Of a stretch of DNA of 64,000 bases, positions 27,331-36,300 are shown in pieces. The notes beneath the pieces were generated by a model. The model saw nothing but the letters and a program-made list of their open reading frames with translations, searched no databases and was not told the DNA's origin. The stretch covers positions 124,001 through 188,000 of the forward strand of contig NZ_JAUJUJ010000002.1 in NCBI RefSeq assembly GCF_030711595.1, in the 5' to 3' direction. Origin of the DNA: Stenotrophomonas sp. YIM B06876 (GTDB lineage Bacteria; Pseudomonadota; Gammaproteobacteria; Xanthomonadales; Xanthomonadaceae). Position 1 is the stretch's first letter; every line of letters begins with the position of its first letter. The position numbers and the translations under genes are program-made.

Positions 27331-29144
27331 ACGATGGAGCCTTTTTTGTTCGCGTCGAGCGCGGAAGGAAGAATGAAATGGAAGGTGGTGCCCTGATCAA
27401 CCGCGGATTCGGCCCAGATGCGGCCACCGTGGCGCATCAGCACCCGGCGCACGCTGGCCAGGCCGATCCCGGTGCCGGGGTACTCGCTGGCCTTGTGCAG
27501 GCGCTGGAACACCCCGAACAACTTGCCGGCGTAGGCCATGTCGAAGCCGACGCCGTTGTCGCGAACGGTGAACTGGTGGCCGCCGTCGGCCAGCGGCTGG
27601 CAGGACACCGCGATCGCGGCGGTGGCACGGCCGGTGGTGTACTTCACCGCGTTGCCGAGCAGGTTCAACCACAGCTGGCGCATCATGTTCTCGTCGGCCA
27701 ACACGATGGGAAGCGCGCCGATATGCCACTCGATGTGGCGCGGCGCCGCGTCCGCGCCCGCCTCGGACTGCAGGTTGGAATCGAGCAGGGAGCGGGTGTC
27801 TTGCACCAGCGACTGCATGTCCACCGTCTGCATCCGCATCGCACCACGGCCAAGGCGCGAGTACACCAGAAGATCATCGATGAGCGTCGACATCCGCCGC
27901 GCCGAACTGCTGATCACCTCCAGGTAATGACGCGATTTCTCGTCGGCGGAGTCACCCAGATAAGCGGTCAGCTTGTCGGAAAAGCCGGCGACATGGCGCA
28001 GCGGCGCGCGCAGATCGTGGGACACCGAGTAGCTGAAGGCCTCCAGCTCGCGGTTGATCTCGGCCATCTGTTCAACCTTGCCCTCAAGCTGGTGGTTGAG
28101 TTCTTCGACCCGTTTCTGCACCGCGCGCTGCAAGGTGACATCGCTGACCGTCATCAGCACCACCTCATCGTCGCTGTCCGGCAACGGCATCCGCCGGGCA
28201 TTGATCAGCATGGTCCGCATCACGCCATCACCCGCGCATTGCTCGTGTTCGTGATCCCACAGCTCGCGCCCGCGCAACAACACGTCGGCCAGGCGCTGGT
28301 GGATGAGCGGATCGCTCCATGCGCCATCGCCCAACTGGTCCAGCGGGCGCTGGTTGATGTTCTCCTCGGCCAATCCATACAACTCGGAGAACGCGGGATT
28401 GTGCAGCACGACGCGCTGCTCGGCATCGAGCAGCACGATCGGCTCGCGCACCGTCTGCAGCACCGAAGAGGCCCGCGCGCTGGATTTGAGCGAGCGCCGC
28501 TCGGCTTCCAGGCGGTGCCTGATCTGGCGTTGCAACAGCAGCATCACCACACACAGCAGCAGCAGCTGCAGCGCCAGCGCAATCCACGACACCAGTGACG
28601 CCAGCCGCTGCTGGCTGAAGGAAGCCGCGGTACGCTGCTGCAGCAACCGCTCTTCGTACTGCTGCAACTGGTTGACCAGATCGCGGATCGGGTAGCGGGT
28701 GGCCATCTCCTCCACCAGCGCCAGCTGCCGGGGAGACTCCGGAATGGCGGCAATCTGCTGGGCCAGGCTGATGCGCTGTTCAATCATCGATTCGATACGC
28801 CCGAGCCGCACCAGCTGTTCGGGACTGTCCTGGACCAGCGCCGACAACTCCCGCAGCGTCGGGATGATCTCGTCGGCCCGGCGCAAGCGCTCACGCAACA
28901 TCGGCGTGTCGATGCCCTTGGACAGGGTCAAGGCCGCCGATTCGACTTCACGTATATCCGCTTGCAGGTTGTACAGGCGTACCCCCACCTGCTGGGTGTG
29001 CATGACCCAGTTGGACGCTTCGGCACTGTCTTTAGCCATCCGTTGCAGAACCAGCGACGGCAGCACGATGATCAACGCCGCCACCAGCGCCATTACGGGC
29101 AGCCGCCAGCGATGCCACCCTTCGTCCACCTGCCTGTTGTGCAT
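27327..29144 (-). CDS. Membrane sensor histidine kinase with periplasmic CHASE3-like and PAS domains
   Basis: 605 residues. A transmembrane helix near the start (PVMALVAALIIVLPSLVL) and another at about residues 185-205 (LALQLLLLCVVMLLLQ) flank a helical periplasmic sensor of about 150 residues of CHASE3 type. A PAS domain (IVLLDAEQRVVLHNPAF) follows, then a coiled coil, HisKA with H in YSVSHDLRAPLRHVAGF, and HATPase (NLLGNAVKYT, NGVGFDM, GTGIGL). The kinase core is the phytochrome-like class that signals to Rcp1-like receivers, which is what the next gene encodes. The ATG at 29144 is preferred to a GTG two codons upstream. Signal unknown. Confidence 0.87.
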   Translation of the reverse strand: MHNRQVDEGWHRWRLPVMALVAALIIVLPSLVLQRMAKDSAEASNWVMHTQQVGVRLYNLQADIREVESAALTLSKGIDTPMLRERLRRADEIIPTLRELSALVQDSPEQLVRLGRIESMIEQRISLAQQIAAIPESPRQLALVEEMATRYPIRDLVNQLQQYEERLLQQRTAASFSQQRLASLVSWIALALQLLLLCVVMLLLQRQIRHRLEAERRSLKSSARASSVLQTVREPIVLLDAEQRVVLHNPAFSELYGLAEENINQRPLDQLGDGAWSDPLIHQRLADVLLRGRELWDHEHEQCAGDGVMRTMLINARRMPLPDSDDEVVLMTVSDVTLQRAVQKRVEELNHQLEGKVEQMAEINRELEAFSYSVSHDLRAPLRHVAGFSDKLTAYLGDSADEKSRHYLEVISSSARRMSTLIDDLLVYSRLGRGAMRMQTVDMQSLVQDTRSLLDSNLQSEAGADAAPRHIEWHIGALPIVLADENMMRQLWLNLLGNAVKYTTGRATAAIAVSCQPLADGGHQFTVRDNGVGFDMAYAGKLFGVFQRLHKASEYPGTGIGLASVRRVLMRHGGRIWAESAVDQGTTFHFILPSALDANKKGSIV

Positions 29145-29319
29145 CCTCACCCCTGCATAGATTCCGCTGTTCCGTCCGTTGCGAGAGCTTCCCTTGCCTC
29201 CAAACCCACTGTGGGCAAGGGGTCAGCAGCGCACGCCACTCCGGAAAAACACCCGCACCCGACCGGAATGGAAGCATTGCATGATTCGCATAGCGAGTGA
29301 AGCCGGAGCAACTGCCACG

Positions 29320-29348
29320 AAAAAGGCGCGTTCCGCGGGGAACGCGCC
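29320..29348 (-). terminator. Rho-independent terminator after the BON-domain gene
   Basis: Read leftward, a 10-bp perfect stem (29348-29339 with 29334-29325, GGCGCGTTCC/GGAACGCGCC) closes a 4-nt loop and runs into five T residues at 29324-29320. It lies 24 bp past the end of the BON gene, before the two-component operon promoter region. Confidence 0.85.
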
Positions 29349-29371
29349 CTGGACGGGAACTGACGGAAGCT

Positions 29372-29725
29372 TCAGCGCTTGGTCGCGTCCACCTTGAGGT
29401 CCATTGCCTCCACCCGGCTGACACCCTTGATCTTTTTGGCAACGCCGATGGCACGCTCGCGTTCGGCTTCGCTGCCGACACTGCCACTGAGGGTCACCAC
29501 GCCATTGACCGTATCCACTTTTATTTCGGTACCGGACACATGCTTGGTGGCCAGCAGATCCGCCTTGACCTTGGTGGTGATCCAGCTGTCACTCACCGGC
29601 TCGTGGGATTCGCCCTTCACATGGGCGGCCGGGGGATTTTCGGCAAAGGCGGCGCCTGCTGCCAACGCCAGGCCCAGAACCGCAGCGGAAGCCAGCAGCT
29701 TGCCGGTACCGGAATGATTGTTCAT
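29372..29725 (-). CDS. Periplasmic BON-domain protein (OsmY-like)
   Basis: 117 residues. A signal peptide (about 1-29, LGLALAAGAAFA) precedes one BON domain with the typical ITTKVKADLLATKHVSGTEIKV start, VNGVVTLSGSVGS turn and a closing VSRVEAMDLKV strand. BON domains bind phospholipid; OsmY protects the envelope under osmotic stress and acts as a chaperone. OsmY has two BON repeats, so this is a single-domain form. The ATG at 29725 is preceded by AGGAGG, a strong ribosome site. A terminator follows. Confidence 0.9.
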   Translation of the reverse strand: MNNHSGTGKLLASAAVLGLALAAGAAFAENPPAAHVKGESHEPVSDSWITTKVKADLLATKHVSGTEIKVDTVNGVVTLSGSVGSEAERERAIGVAKKIKGVSRVEAMDLKVDATKR

Positions 29726-29947
29726 GTTTGAAATCCTCCTAGGGGTGGGGTGGACCGAGTCTCGGTGAAGCGGTGTGCACACCATGTCGGTTCCTCCCCA
29801 CCCTTGCCTGAAGGGTTCAGTTCCATGCCCCCTGTTGCGGCACTGCGGCAGCACGACGGATCGAGGTCCGCCGCCGCGGCGCCCGACGTTGGCCACATGC
29901 CGGCCCGGCGCGCGGCGGCAGGATTGCGCCCATGGCGCCGTCCCGTT

Positions 29948-31222
29948 TCACTGCGGCGGTGGCGGATGCACGGCACTACCGGCAGCGCCGCAGTGATCCA
30001 CCCGGGCGTGCAGCCAGCGCTGCCATATCGTGGTGGGCAGGTTGTGCAACGCCAGATTCAACGAATACGGCGTACGCGGATTGCGGTCCAGCAGACGCAC
30101 GATGTGATACCCGACCGGGCGCACGCCCTTGGGATGCACGTAGATTTCAAAGCCGGCATAGAACGGATCGGCCAGCAGCTGGTCCAGCTGCCGCAGCAAT
30201 GGCTGCTGCGCCGCCGGCAGCGCCTGGCGCAGGGCCCGGTCACGTTCGTACAGCAACCGCTCGAAACGGCGCCGGCCGGTTCCGGGCATCTGCGTGGCGA
30301 TTTCCCAGATGCGCCGGTTGAGGCGGTCGTAGTGGGCAAAACCGTCATGCCGGGCCAGCGCTGCCGCGGCCGCGGCGCTGACATCGGTGATGACGAAGTT
30401 CTCGGCCTGGTTGTGGATGTCATCCAGATGGCTGCGATCAAATACATGCTCGATGAAACCCGGGGCACCGACGAACGCCTGGCGGCCCAGGCGTGCGGTC
30501 TTTTGCGCCTTGCCGTCGGCGAAGCGTTCGCCGGCACTGGCGCCGAGCAACACGCTGGGGGTGTCGTGCAGGGTCAGGAAAGTGCCGATGGAAAGCTCGC
30601 CGGCGGTAAATGCCTGGTCGAACGCGGCATCGCCGAACAGTTCGCGCAGCGTCGCCAGCTGCGCGACCTGGCGGCCCACACCGCATTCCGACCGCACCCG
30701 CCCGCTGTAGAACGTCTCCAGCGCCCTCGAGTTGCTGCCCAGCGGCGCATAGCCGCGGCCGAAACTGCGAAAGCGCTGCCAACCTTGCGCCTGCGCGCCG
30801 CCCATGCCGAAACCGATCCAGCCCAGCTGCAGCGCCGAAAAGCGGTAATGGCTGTTGTCCTGAAGCCGGCGCGTGGCCCGGCGCGTGGCCGCCCCCAACT
30901 CGAACCCGAACGCGCAGCGGGTGGCCGGATGCTGCAGCAGCTCGCGCACCAGTTCCGGGTGCTGCGCCAGATCGTAGTGCGCGGGGACCAACACCCGCAG
31001 GTCCCCGGCCGCCTGCGCCGCGGGCAAGTCCGCACGGTCACATGGCGCCCCCGCCTCAATGCGCGGCTGCGCCACCGCGGCTGTCAACAGCTGCCACCCC
31101 AGGCCTTCCAGCACCTTGGCCTCGCACATTGCCGGCGACTGGGCGAAGGCCCCCGGCATGAACCCCAGTGCACAGACCCGCATACCCGTGCGCAGGACCC
31201 AGCGCTGCACCCGGGCGCTCAT
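29948..31222 (-). CDS. Exported protein of unknown function, possibly Tgl-like cysteine transamidase/peptidase
   Basis: 424 residues. The N terminus is hydrophobic (VCALGFMPGAFAQ, cut about residue 28), so it is probably exported. I do not recognise the family with certainty. The middle has features recalling Bacillus-type protein-glutamine gamma-glutamyltransferases: a cysteine in a helix start RSEC180GVGRQVAQLATL, a GDAAFDQAF segment, then AENFVITDVS and GFAHYD (H297) that could supply the His of a Cys-His pair. Several more cysteines occur near both ends (33, 61, 103, near the C terminus). It stands between the BON gene and the tail-specific protease. The catalytic call is inference by eye. 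Confidence 0.6.
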   Translation of the reverse strand: MSARVQRWVLRTGMRVCALGFMPGAFAQSPAMCEAKVLEGLGWQLLTAAVAQPRIEAGAPCDRADLPAAQAAGDLRVLVPAHYDLAQHPELVRELLQHPATRCAFGFELGAATRRATRRLQDNSHYRFSALQLGWIGFGMGGAQAQGWQRFRSFGRGYAPLGSNSRALETFYSGRVRSECGVGRQVAQLATLRELFGDAAFDQAFTAGELSIGTFLTLHDTPSVLLGASAGERFADGKAQKTARLGRQAFVGAPGFIEHVFDRSHLDDIHNQAENFVITDVSAAAAAALARHDGFAHYDRLNRRIWEIATQMPGTGRRRFERLLYERDRALRQALPAAQQPLLRQLDQLLADPFYAGFEIYVHPKGVRPVGYHIVRLLDRNPRTPYSLNLALHNLPTTIWQRWLHARVDHCGAAGSAVHPPPPQ

Positions 31223-31392
31223 CGCGGCGCCCCGTCAACGAGGGAGGGGCCGCCACCCGCAGGCACGGCGTGCGCCGCACCCCGCAGGAAAAGCCGTCGA
31301 TAACGCCCGGCTTTCCGGCGCAGGCCGCGGACATGGCGCCCGCAGCCTCCCGACCGGCGCACAGCTCCGTTCGCGGTCCGGCTTGTGGTCAT
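31219..31392 (-). CDS. Possible small basic protein overlapping the start of the next gene
   Basis: A 57-codon frame begins MTTSRTANGAVRRSGG and ends with a stop that overlaps the downstream start by 4 bp (ATGA). A GGAG lies 8 bp upstream of its ATG, so initiation signals look acceptable. The product is arginine- and glycine-rich with no motif, which is also how non-coding GC-rich DNA reads. I include it because overlap plus ribosome site is what a leader peptide would show, but chance is the simpler explanation. Confidence 0.2.
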   Translation of the reverse strand: MTTSRTANGAVRRSGGCGRHVRGLRRKAGRYRRLFLRGAAHAVPAGGGPSLVDGAPR

Positions 31393-31489
31393 GGGTGCTC
31401 CGCCAGATTGCAGACGGCAGACAGCATAACGCCGCCAATGCCAGCGGCATTGACGGCGCTCTATGCCGTGCAGCAGCGGCCGGACGGAG

Positions 31490-33667
31490 TCAGTTGGCCC
31501 AGCGCCCCGGTCCGGTGGACTGCGGCAGCACCTGCGCCGAGAGCGGGCGATCATGCTCGAGCAGGTTCACCGCGTCGGAGAGGATCGAGGCCGACTCGCG
31601 CAGCAACGGATCCGGACGCTTCTCAGCCGCCTTCTCGCGCGCGGCATCCTTGACGATGTCGCGCTCGTTGCCGGTGAGGCCGTCATCGTTGGTGTCATCG
31701 GCCAGTGGATCCAGCGCCAACCCCAGCTCCTTGCGGATTTCCTGCCGCTGCTTGCGCTGTGCCTCCTGTTTCTCGCGCTCGGCCCGCCGCACGCCTTCAT
31801 TGAGCGAGATGTACTTCTTGGCCGCCTCGGCACGGAACTGCTGCACATCCTCTTCCCACCACTGGAATTCGCGGTCGGTGGCAATGCGGGCGCTGTGCAG
31901 CGTTTCCAGCTTGGGCATCAGCGGACTGAAATTGCCGTACTGGATGTGCGGGACCGCGGCAATGCGCGTCCACGGCAGCGCGTTGTCGTAGGTGCTCTCG
32001 CCGAACTCGCTGGCATCGACGCTGGCCGGGAACGCCAGGTCCGGCACCACGCCCTTGTGCTGGGTGGAAGAGCCACTGATGCGGAAGAACTGGGCGATGG
32101 TCAGTTTGACCTGGCCGAAGCGCTCGGTCTCACTGGCCGGCCAGCGGTCCAGCGGCACCACGTTCTGCACGGTGCCCTTGCCGAAGCTGGTTTCACCGAT
32201 GACCAGGCCACGGCCGTAATCCTGGATGGCGCCGGCAAAAATCTCCGAGGCCGAGGCCGAGCCGCGGTTGATCAGTACCGCCAGCGGGCCATCCCAGGCC
32301 ACGCTCTGGTTGCGATCGCCATTGACGGTGACGCGGCCGCCGGCTTCGCGCACCTGCACCACCGGGCCCTGTTCGATGAACAGGCCGGTCAGCTCGATCG
32401 CCTCATCCAGCGAACCCCCGCCGTTGTTGCGCAGGTCCAGCACCACACCGTCGAGCTTGTCGGTCTTGAAACCGGCCAGCAGCTTGGCCACGTCGCGGGT
32501 GGCCGAGGCGTAATCGCTGGCGTTGCGGCGGCGGCCCTCGAAATCCTGATAGAAGGTCGGCAGCTTGATCACGCCGATCCGGCGCGCCGGCTCGGTGGCC
32601 GTCGCCGGAATGGCCATCGTCTCGGCCTTGGCCGCCTGTTCGGACAGGCGCACCTTCTGCCGGGTCAGGGTGACATGGTGGTGCTTGCCGTCCAGCCCCT
32701 CTTCGGCGGAGAGGAATTCCAGGCGCACCTGGGTGTCCTTGCTGCCGCGGATCTTGGCCACGACATCGTCGATGCGCCAGCCGATCACATCCTCGATCGG
32801 CCCGGACTTGCCCTGGCCGACGCCGACGATGCGGTCACCCGGCTTGAGCGTGCCATCCAGCGCGGCCGGCCCGCCGGCGATGATCTCGCGGATCACCACC
32901 ATATCGTCCTGCCGTTGCAGCTGTGCGCCGATACCTTCCAGCGACAGCGACATGGCCTGGTTGAAGTTCTCGGCGGTGCGCGGGGTGAAGTAGTCGGTAT
33001 GCGGATCCACCGCGCGGGTGTAGGAATTGAGGAAGAACGAGAACACGTCCTCGCCCTTGAGCTCGTTGACCGACTTCAGCAACGTGGCGTAACGCTTGTC
33101 CAGGGTCTTGCGGATCTCGGCGGCCGGCTTGCCGGCCAGCTTCAGTCGCAGCCAGTCGTTCTTGACCGACTTGCGCCACAGCTCGTCCAGCTCGGCGGTA
33201 CTGGCCGCCCACGGCACGTCCTTGCGGTCGTACTCGAATTTCTCGTCGGTGCTGAAATCGAAGTCCTGCTTGAGCAGCTTGCGCGCATACGCGATGCGAT
33301 CGGCCACACGCTGCTGGTAGACCGCGAACACGTCGAACGCCGGGGCCAGCTCACCGTTGCGGATGGCCGGTGCCACCGCCGCTTCATCCGGGGCAAAGCG
33401 CGCGATATCGGCCTGGGTGAAGAACTGCTTGCCGCTGTCGAGCGTCTCCAGATAACGCTTGAACACGTCCTTGGCGGTTTCCGCATCCAGTGGCCGCGGC
33501 CGGTAGGCATAGCGGCTGTCGGACAGCAGGCCGTACACCAGCTTGGAGGTCGTGGCCTGGTCTGCCGTGGCCGCCATCGGCTGCAAGGGCGTGTCGGCCC
33601 GGGCCAGCAATGCGATCGGCGCCGTCAGCGCAAAGGCCAGCAGGAAAGCGGGGACTCTGTAATTCAT
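31490..33667 (-). CDS. prc: Carboxy-terminal (tail-specific) protease Prc/Tsp
   Basis: 725 residues. Signal peptide (about 1-24), N-terminal helical Tsp domain (about 35-230), a PDZ domain (about 240-340, GDRIVGVGQGKSGP), then the S41 serine-peptidase core with VVLDLRNNGGG, catalytic Ser in RGSASASEIFAGA and Lys in GETSFGKGTVQ (Ser/Lys dyad), and a C-terminal DUF3340-type helical region. The enzyme works in the periplasm, trimming penicillin-binding protein 3 and degrading peptidoglycan hydrolases and tagged proteins. It lies next to the long cell-wall gene block, but 219 bp beyond lipA, probably with its own promoter. Confidence 0.94.
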   Translation of the reverse strand: MNYRVPAFLLAFALTAPIALLARADTPLQPMAATADQATTSKLVYGLLSDSRYAYRPRPLDAETAKDVFKRYLETLDSGKQFFTQADIARFAPDEAAVAPAIRNGELAPAFDVFAVYQQRVADRIAYARKLLKQDFDFSTDEKFEYDRKDVPWAASTAELDELWRKSVKNDWLRLKLAGKPAAEIRKTLDKRYATLLKSVNELKGEDVFSFFLNSYTRAVDPHTDYFTPRTAENFNQAMSLSLEGIGAQLQRQDDMVVIREIIAGGPAALDGTLKPGDRIVGVGQGKSGPIEDVIGWRIDDVVAKIRGSKDTQVRLEFLSAEEGLDGKHHHVTLTRQKVRLSEQAAKAETMAIPATATEPARRIGVIKLPTFYQDFEGRRRNASDYASATRDVAKLLAGFKTDKLDGVVLDLRNNGGGSLDEAIELTGLFIEQGPVVQVREAGGRVTVNGDRNQSVAWDGPLAVLINRGSASASEIFAGAIQDYGRGLVIGETSFGKGTVQNVVPLDRWPASETERFGQVKLTIAQFFRISGSSTQHKGVVPDLAFPASVDASEFGESTYDNALPWTRIAAVPHIQYGNFSPLMPKLETLHSARIATDREFQWWEEDVQQFRAEAAKKYISLNEGVRRAEREKQEAQRKQRQEIRKELGLALDPLADDTNDDGLTGNERDIVKDAAREKAAEKRPDPLLRESASILSDAVNLLEHDRPLSAQVLPQSTGPGRWAN

Positions 33668-33886
33668 CTACGTACTCTGGGCACCGGGCCGAAAAGGGAG
33701 ACTGCGGGTGTTTCAGACAGGCTGACAGTGCCGAAAGTTTCGGTGCTTGTCATCCCGGGCCCATGCAGACTAGCCGGCGGCCTGTAGTGATTTGTGAACC
33801 GCCCATGCAGTGCGCGATGGCCCCGGCGCGGTTGTCAGCGCCGGCATCGTGACGCCCGTTCCCGCGCCGCAGACGCAAATGCGGAA

Positions 33887-34897
33887 TCAGCCCGCCACGC
33901 CGGCGTCGGCGGCCTGGCGGTCGGCATGGTAGGACGAGCGCACCATCGGCCCGGAGGCGACGTGGCTGAAACCCAGCGCGTTGCCGTAGTCTTCCAGCGC
34001 CTTGTATTCCTCCGGCGTCCAGTAGCGCAGCACCGGATGGTGGTGCGCCGTGGGCTGCAGGTACTGGCCGATGGTGATCATGTCCACGTCATGCGCGCGC
34101 AGGTCGCGCAACGTGGCCTGCACCTGCTCCAGGGTCTCGCCGAGACCGAGCATGATCCCCGACTTGGTGGTCAGGTGCGGGTGCTGCGCCTTGAACTTCT
34201 GCAGCAGGGTCAGCGACCACTGGTAATCGGCGCCGGGACGCACGTTCGGATACAGGTCCGGGACGGTCTCGATGTTGTGGTTGAACACGTCCGGCGGACA
34301 CGTCGCCAGGATCGCCAGCGCGCGGTCCATGCGGCCCTTGCCGCGGAAATCGGGAGTCAGGATCTCGATGCGGGTGGTGGGGGCCTTGTCGCGGATCGCG
34401 CCGATGCAGTCGACAAAATGCTGGGCACCGCCGTCGCGCAGGTCGTCACGGTCGACGCTGGTCACCACCACGTACTTCAGGCCCATGTCGGCCACGGTCT
34501 GCGCCAGGCTGGCCGGCTCGCCGGCATCGGGCGCCTTGGGCCGGCCATGCGCCACATCGCAGAACGAGCAACGACGGGTACAGACCTCGCCCAGAATCAT
34601 GAAGGTCGCGGTGCCGTGACTGAAGCACTCGTGGATGTTCGGGCAGCTGGCCTCTTCGCACACCGTCACCAGACGGTTCTCGCGCAATTTGGCCTTGAGG
34701 GTGGCCACCGCATTGCCGGACGGAATACGCACCCGGATCCACGAGGGCTTGCGCAGCACCGGCGCATCGGCGAACTGCACCGGTGAGCGCGCGATCTTGT
34801 CGCCCCCGAGCTGTTTCACGCCGGCTTGCAGCGGTGCGGCCGGAGTGTCGCTCTGCAGGACCTGCAGGGGGATGGAGCGGGTGCTGGATTCGGTCAT
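33887..34897 (-). CDS. lipA: Lipoyl synthase
   Basis: 336-residue radical-SAM enzyme that inserts two sulfurs into protein-bound octanoyl chains. It carries both iron-sulfur cluster sites: [12 protein letters not shown] (auxiliary cluster, CX4CX5C) and CTRRCSFC (radical SAM, CX3CX2C), plus the usual GLGET segment and the C-terminal RSSYHAD serine motif. It follows lipB by 16 bp, and the pair lies downstream of ybeD, the standard lipoate order. Confidence 0.97.
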   Translation of the reverse strand: MTESSTRSIPLQVLQSDTPAAPLQAGVKQLGGDKIARSPVQFADAPVLRKPSWIRVRIPSGNAVATLKAKLRENRLVTVCEEASCPNIHECFSHGTATFMILGEVCTRRCSFCDVAHGRPKAPDAGEPASLAQTVADMGLKYVVVTSVDRDDLRDGGAQHFVDCIGAIRDKAPTTRIEILTPDFRGKGRMDRALAILATCPPDVFNHNIETVPDLYPNVRPGADYQWSLTLLQKFKAQHPHLTTKSGIMLGLGETLEQVQATLRDLRAHDVDMITIGQYLQPTAHHHPVLRYWTPEEYKALEDYGNALGFSHVASGPMVRSSYHADRQAADAGVAG

Positions 34898-34913
34898 GGC
34901 GGTATCGGCGGGC

Positions 34914-35618
34914 TCAGGCCGCGAAAGTCAGGTCGGGCAAATCGGGGGTCGGCTGCAGCGCCAGCCCGAGCTGGCGGGCCAGATGGCGCAGCAGCACCGG
35001 CTTGGCGGATTCGATCCCCGAAGGGCCGCCCAAGTCTAGCACCGAGGTCACCTGCAACCCCTGGTAGCCGCAGGGGTTGATGCGGTGGAAGGGCTCCAGG
35101 TCCATCGCCACGTTGAACGCCAGCCCATGGAAGGTACAGCCGCGGCGCACGCGGATGCCGAGCGCGGCGATCTTGGCGTCGGCGACATACACCCCGGGCG
35201 CGCCGTCGCGTCGCTGCGCCACGATGTTCCATTCATCCAGCGTATCGATCAGCGCCTGCTCGATCCGGCAGACGTACTCGCGCACGCCAATGCCGAGCCG
35301 GCGCAGCTCCAGCAGCGGGTAGACCACGATCTGGCCCGGGCCGTGATAGGTCACCTGACCGCCGCGATCGACGTGCACCACCGGAATATCCCCCGGCGCC
35401 AGCACGTGTTCCGGCTTGCCGGCCTGGCCCAGGGTGAATACCGGCTCGTGCTCGACCACCCACAACTCGTCGGCGGTGGTTTCGCTACGGGCATCGGTGA
35501 ACCGCTGCATCGCATGCCACACCGGCGCATAGGGCTGGCGACCGAGATCACGGACCAGCGCCGGACGCGGCGCCCTGGCCACCGCGGACGCGACGGGAAC
35601 GCGGTCTACAGCGTCCAC
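34914..35618 (-). CDS. lipB: Octanoyl-[acyl-carrier-protein]:protein N-octanoyltransferase
   Basis: 234 residues. LipB signatures are [19 protein letters not shown], the catalytic lysine in [10 protein letters not shown] and the catalytic cysteine in INPCGYQGL. It moves octanoate from acyl carrier protein to lipoate-dependent enzymes, the step before LipA. The frame opens with a GTG at 35618 that overlaps the end of ybeD by 13 bp, suggesting coupled translation. Confidence 0.95.
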   Translation of the reverse strand: MDAVDRVPVASAVARAPRPALVRDLGRQPYAPVWHAMQRFTDARSETTADELWVVEHEPVFTLGQAGKPEHVLAPGDIPVVHVDRGGQVTYHGPGQIVVYPLLELRRLGIGVREYVCRIEQALIDTLDEWNIVAQRRDGAPGVYVADAKIAALGIRVRRGCTFHGLAFNVAMDLEPFHRINPCGYQGLQVTSVLDLGGPSGIESAKPVLLRHLARQLGLALQPTPDLPDLTFAA

Positions 35619-35884
35619 TTCACTTCCGGATGGTCACGCAGGGCCACGTGGGCGGCGTCGTACTGTTCGCGGCTGTCCGCTTTGAAGGCGATGCGCACGG
35701 AAACATACTTGCCGTTGCTGGAATGCTTCCAGCTGATGCGCTCGCTCAGCACTTCCACGCCGGATTGCTCCAGCAGGCGCGGCAGTTCGCTTTCCAGTCC
35801 GATCCCCGCCGTGCCCATGGCACTGAGCTCGAAGGTACCGGGAAACTGGAAGCCGTGTTCGGGGTTGTCGGACTTGATTTCCAT
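35606..35884 (-). CDS. ybeD: YbeD/DUF493 family protein
   Basis: 92 residues, ferredoxin-like fold typical of DUF493: starts [16 protein letters not shown] and contains [15 protein letters not shown] and a closing [20 protein letters not shown]. coli YbeD lies in the same place, directly before lipB, and is thought to have a regulatory role around lipoate or wall enzymes, but function is not settled. The ATG at 35884 is chosen by family length. It overlaps lipB by 13 bp. Confidence 0.93.
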   Translation of the reverse strand: MEIKSDNPEHGFQFPGTFELSAMGTAGIGLESELPRLLEQSGVEVLSERISWKHSSNGKYVSVRIAFKADSREQYDAAHVALRDHPEVKWTL

Positions 35885-36234
35885 GCGCCCATTATCGGGG
35901 CAGCGGCCGGCAAACCCAAGGTTTCCATGGCCCCTAAAGGCGAGGGCCGCAAGCGCGCCCCTTGGCAGCACTACCCGCCGCTGGATTACCTGGACAGTTG
36001 CAGCCGGGTGGAAGACACCCGCCATTGCCGCCCGGCTCGACCTCCCACATCAGCCCGTCCTTCCCCCGCTCGGGTACAGCACCATGCGCAGGTCCAGGCT
36101 GCGCACGGCCGCTCCGGTGCCCCGGGCATTGGCCCACAGGCGTCCGGCGCCGGTCACTGTGATGGCCTGCTGCGCGCTGGCCAGTGAAGCGCTGTCCGGC
36201 AGGCCCGCAGCCGGGCGGCGATGCCGGTGCACAG
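35885..36234 (-). other. Gap between dacC and ybeD with possible coding remnant
   Basis: This 350-bp stretch breaks the cell-wall/lipoate block. On the minus strand a frame ending at about 36050 reads AITVTGAGRLWANARGTG and AVRSLDLRMVLYP, then a second frame continues KDGLMWEVEPGGNGG, as if one beta-rich protein tail had a frameshift near 36065. I cannot assign a family (a pilus-type or beta-helical protein tail is possible). It also has to contain the promoter for ybeD-lipB-lipA, because a terminator lies just upstream of it. Confidence 0.3.
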
Positions 36235-36261
36235 AAAAGCCGGCACAAGTGCCGGCTTTTT
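36235..36261. terminator. Rho-independent terminator after dacC
   Basis: An 11-bp stem AAAAGCCGGCA/TGCCGGCTTTT (36235-36245 with 36250-36260) closes a CAAG loop and has A and T runs on opposite sides, so it can end transcripts in either direction. It lies 40 bp past dacC and separates the wall genes from ybeD-lipB-lipA. Confidence 0.85.
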
Positions 36262-36300
36262 GTGTCCGCCGCCCGAGGGCCGGCGCAAGCGGGGGCGTCG

